Positions 62,771 through 64,000 of a DNA stretch of 64,000 bases are shown piece after piece; the stretch's first letter is position 1; each line of letters opens with the position of its first letter. Position numbers and translations under genes: made by a program. A model generated the notes under the pieces. That model was not told the DNA's origin. It made no database searches and saw nothing but the letters and a program-made list of their open reading frames with translations. Source of the DNA: CBDBKL01 sp965206675 (GTDB lineage: Bacteria > Bdellovibrionota > Bdellovibrionia > Bdellovibrionales > JAKFYE01); contig CBDBKL010000003.1 of NCBI GenBank assembly GCA_965206675.1, positions 152,297-216,296 of the forward strand. The letters run 5' to 3'.

Positions 62771-63760
62771 CTAGGGTAGGCCCAAAGCTTCCATTAACTC
62801 TTTAAAAGGCAATTGGCTCTTATCATGATGCCTTGAAAGAAACTCCATAAGCCGTGGATCTTTTGCTCGAATAGCTCGAATAAATTCTGCGGAAAAGTTA
62901 ACCATCTGTTGAACTTCTCTGTAATCGACTGTGCCATTAAATAACCGGAACTCAAGCGTTCCTAGTCCCCTATCGCTTATGGATCGTATATTCAATTTGT
63001 GAGTTCTCTTAGGGGAATGTTCTATCATTTTATCGATGTGAAGATCATTTGGTTCAGTATTTTCTAAAAATTGAAGAAGATCTCTACTGGTGTTTTCTGC
63101 ATAATGTTCTCTACTAATATGAGTGGGAAATACTTCGGAAATTTGTCTCTCAATGGCTGCAAAAAGACTAACTATCATTGCCAACTCAGAACTACGTATC
63201 TCAGGAACGCCCACGTGAACATGTAAGCTCTCAGTCAATGTTCCAGCTATAATTTTTCCTCTGGTTTTTAATTCTTCAAGAACTTTATAAAATAGATCAA
63301 AATCTGCTTTGTTACGAAGTATCGGCGATATCAGTTCAACATCAATGTGCTCCCAAGCGTGCACAAGGGTTGAGTCATGAACTAAGTCATACTGATAGCG
63401 TTTCCCATTGATTTCGTAAAAAACTTTATTTCTTTCTCTTACAATATGGACACCAGATAATTCCTCTTGAAGTTTACGTTGAACAATCTTTGCCAGTTCT
63501 ATGCGTCTTATGCCTGGTGCTTTATTTTGTGGATTGGGCGCATTAAACTCAGCCTCAATACCCACTGTCATTGGGTTTTTTGAAAAATCAAAGGGTTGAT
63601 ATCTATTAAGAAATCTTTCTCCCCAGACGGTTTTTCTATCAGTAGTCTTACTGTTTTTGTGACTAGGACTTGAAAAGGGAGCACAGGGATTAAGTGGCGT
63701 TGTTTGTGTCGCAACTGAAAATAATAAGAAAATAACTAAAACAGAGAGTTTTTGGATCAT
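62771..63760 (-). CDS. Secreted amidoligase-family protein
   Basis: 329 residues with signal peptide MIQKLSVLVIFLLFSVATQT. Amidoligase (GCS-like COOH-amine ligase) pattern: MTVGIEAEFN, HDSTLVHAWEHIDVELISPIL, LTESLHVHVGVP, and HKLNIRSISDRGLGTLEFRLFNGTVDY. Known family members form amide bonds using ATP, usually in the cytosol, so export is unusual. Its ATG overlaps the stop of a tandem paralogue. Confidence 0.75.
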   Translation of the reverse strand: MIQKLSVLVIFLLFSVATQTTPLNPCAPFSSPSHKNSKTTDRKTVWGERFLNRYQPFDFSKNPMTVGIEAEFNAPNPQNKAPGIRRIELAKIVQRKLQEELSGVHIVRERNKVFYEINGKRYQYDLVHDSTLVHAWEHIDVELISPILRNKADFDLFYKVLEELKTRGKIIAGTLTESLHVHVGVPEIRSSELAMIVSLFAAIERQISEVFPTHISREHYAENTSRDLLQFLENTEPNDLHIDKMIEHSPKRTHKLNIRSISDRGLGTLEFRLFNGTVDYREVQQMVNFSAEFIRAIRAKDPRLMEFLSRHHDKSQLPFKELMEALGLP

Positions 63761-64000
63761 AATTGTGATTCTTTTTGAAATCTTTCTTGCATGTTACGAA
63801 GTACTTCAGGTCTTTTTAGTAAATCTAATTCCAAAGTTTCCATCAATTCTTCAAAGGGTAGTTCGCTCTTACCCTGATGTCTTGAAAGAAACTCCATAAG
63901 CCGTGGATCTTTTTCTCGAATAGCTCGAATAAATTCTGTGGCAAAATTAACCATCAATTGAATTTCTCTATAATCAACTGTGCCGTTAAATAAACGGAAC
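63757..64000 (-). CDS. Amidoligase paralogue, C-terminal part (truncated by window edge)
   Basis: The visible end reads FRLFNGTVDYREIQ then LMVNFATEFIRAIREKDP and LMEFLSRHQGKSELPFEELM, nearly identical to the end of the downstream gene, plus a short extra tail (RPEVLRNMQERFQKESQL). Stop and next start overlap as ATGA. The rest lies beyond 64000. Confidence 0.8.
   Translation of the reverse strand, partial: FRLFNGTVDYREIQLMVNFATEFIRAIREKDPRLMEFLSRHQGKSELPFEELMETLELDLLKRPEVLRNMQERFQKESQL

Overview
The window is AT-rich Gram-negative bacterial chromosome. It has a type IV pilus secretin, many lipoproteins with short lipoboxes, outer-membrane and periplasmic proteins, Shine-Dalgarno starts with frequent GTG/TTG, and a bacterial topoisomerase VI. 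The flavour is that of a predatory or environmental delta-type lineage such as Bdellovibrionota. That placement is an inference from gene style and low GC; no rRNA is present to confirm it.

Layout. 0-6.7 kb: pilQ 3' end, rarA, a three-gene operon of secreted proteins of unknown function, a cupin. 6.8-20.9 kb: an integrative element inserted at the 3' end of tRNA-Ala(TGC), bounded by an 11-bp direct repeat. It carries a double-XRE regulator, a replication-relaxation protein, an excisionase-like protein, a tyrosine integrase, and a defence cargo. The cargo is a type III restriction-modification pair coupled by overlap to a base-hypermodification (5-hmdU kinase helical domain) protein, followed by a five-gene operon: ThsB-like TIR, Nmad2, MazG with MazG_C, small membrane protein, second ThsB-like TIR. 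21-46.8 kb: BrnTA toxin-antitoxin, a SulP transporter with an overlapping TAXI binding protein, a PAP2/AUR1-like enzyme, pyrimidine-nucleoside phosphorylase, YceI plus a bufferin (bufABC) RiPP metallophore cluster, cdsA-plsC, serA, an FAD oxidase, a REC-PilZ regulator, grxD-bolA, and a topoisomerase VI B-A-aconitase operon. 47-54.3 kb: tandem ankyrin lipoproteins (one frameshifted), a type IV pilin overlapping an Rpn-family nuclease, and a diversity-generating retroelement (DGR). 54.4-64 kb: dnaJ, dnaK, a GT-C-like membrane protein, tRNA-His followed by a structured duplication of its own 3' end, an AAA/DUF4143 ATPase and two tandem secreted amidoligases.

How parts work together. The island reads as a mobile defence cassette in which DNA methylation/restriction, predicted nucleotide or base modification enzymes and TIR signalling/effector proteins sit together; this combination is the strongest candidate for an undescribed system. 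The DGR has a lipoprotein target with a formylglycine-enzyme/C-type-lectin fold, a 125-bp variable repeat (VR) and a matching 125-bp template repeat (TR). Of 24 TR/VR mismatches, 19 fall at template adenines. A deletion has fused the start of avd to a reverse transcriptase lacking its N-terminus, so the element looks like a recently disabled diversifier. The bufferin cluster next to YceI probably protects against copper or related metals in the envelope.

A family of about 120-bp palindromic MITE-like repeats is scattered through the host part (five copies found) and is absent from the island. One copy lies inside the DGR and two flank dnaK.
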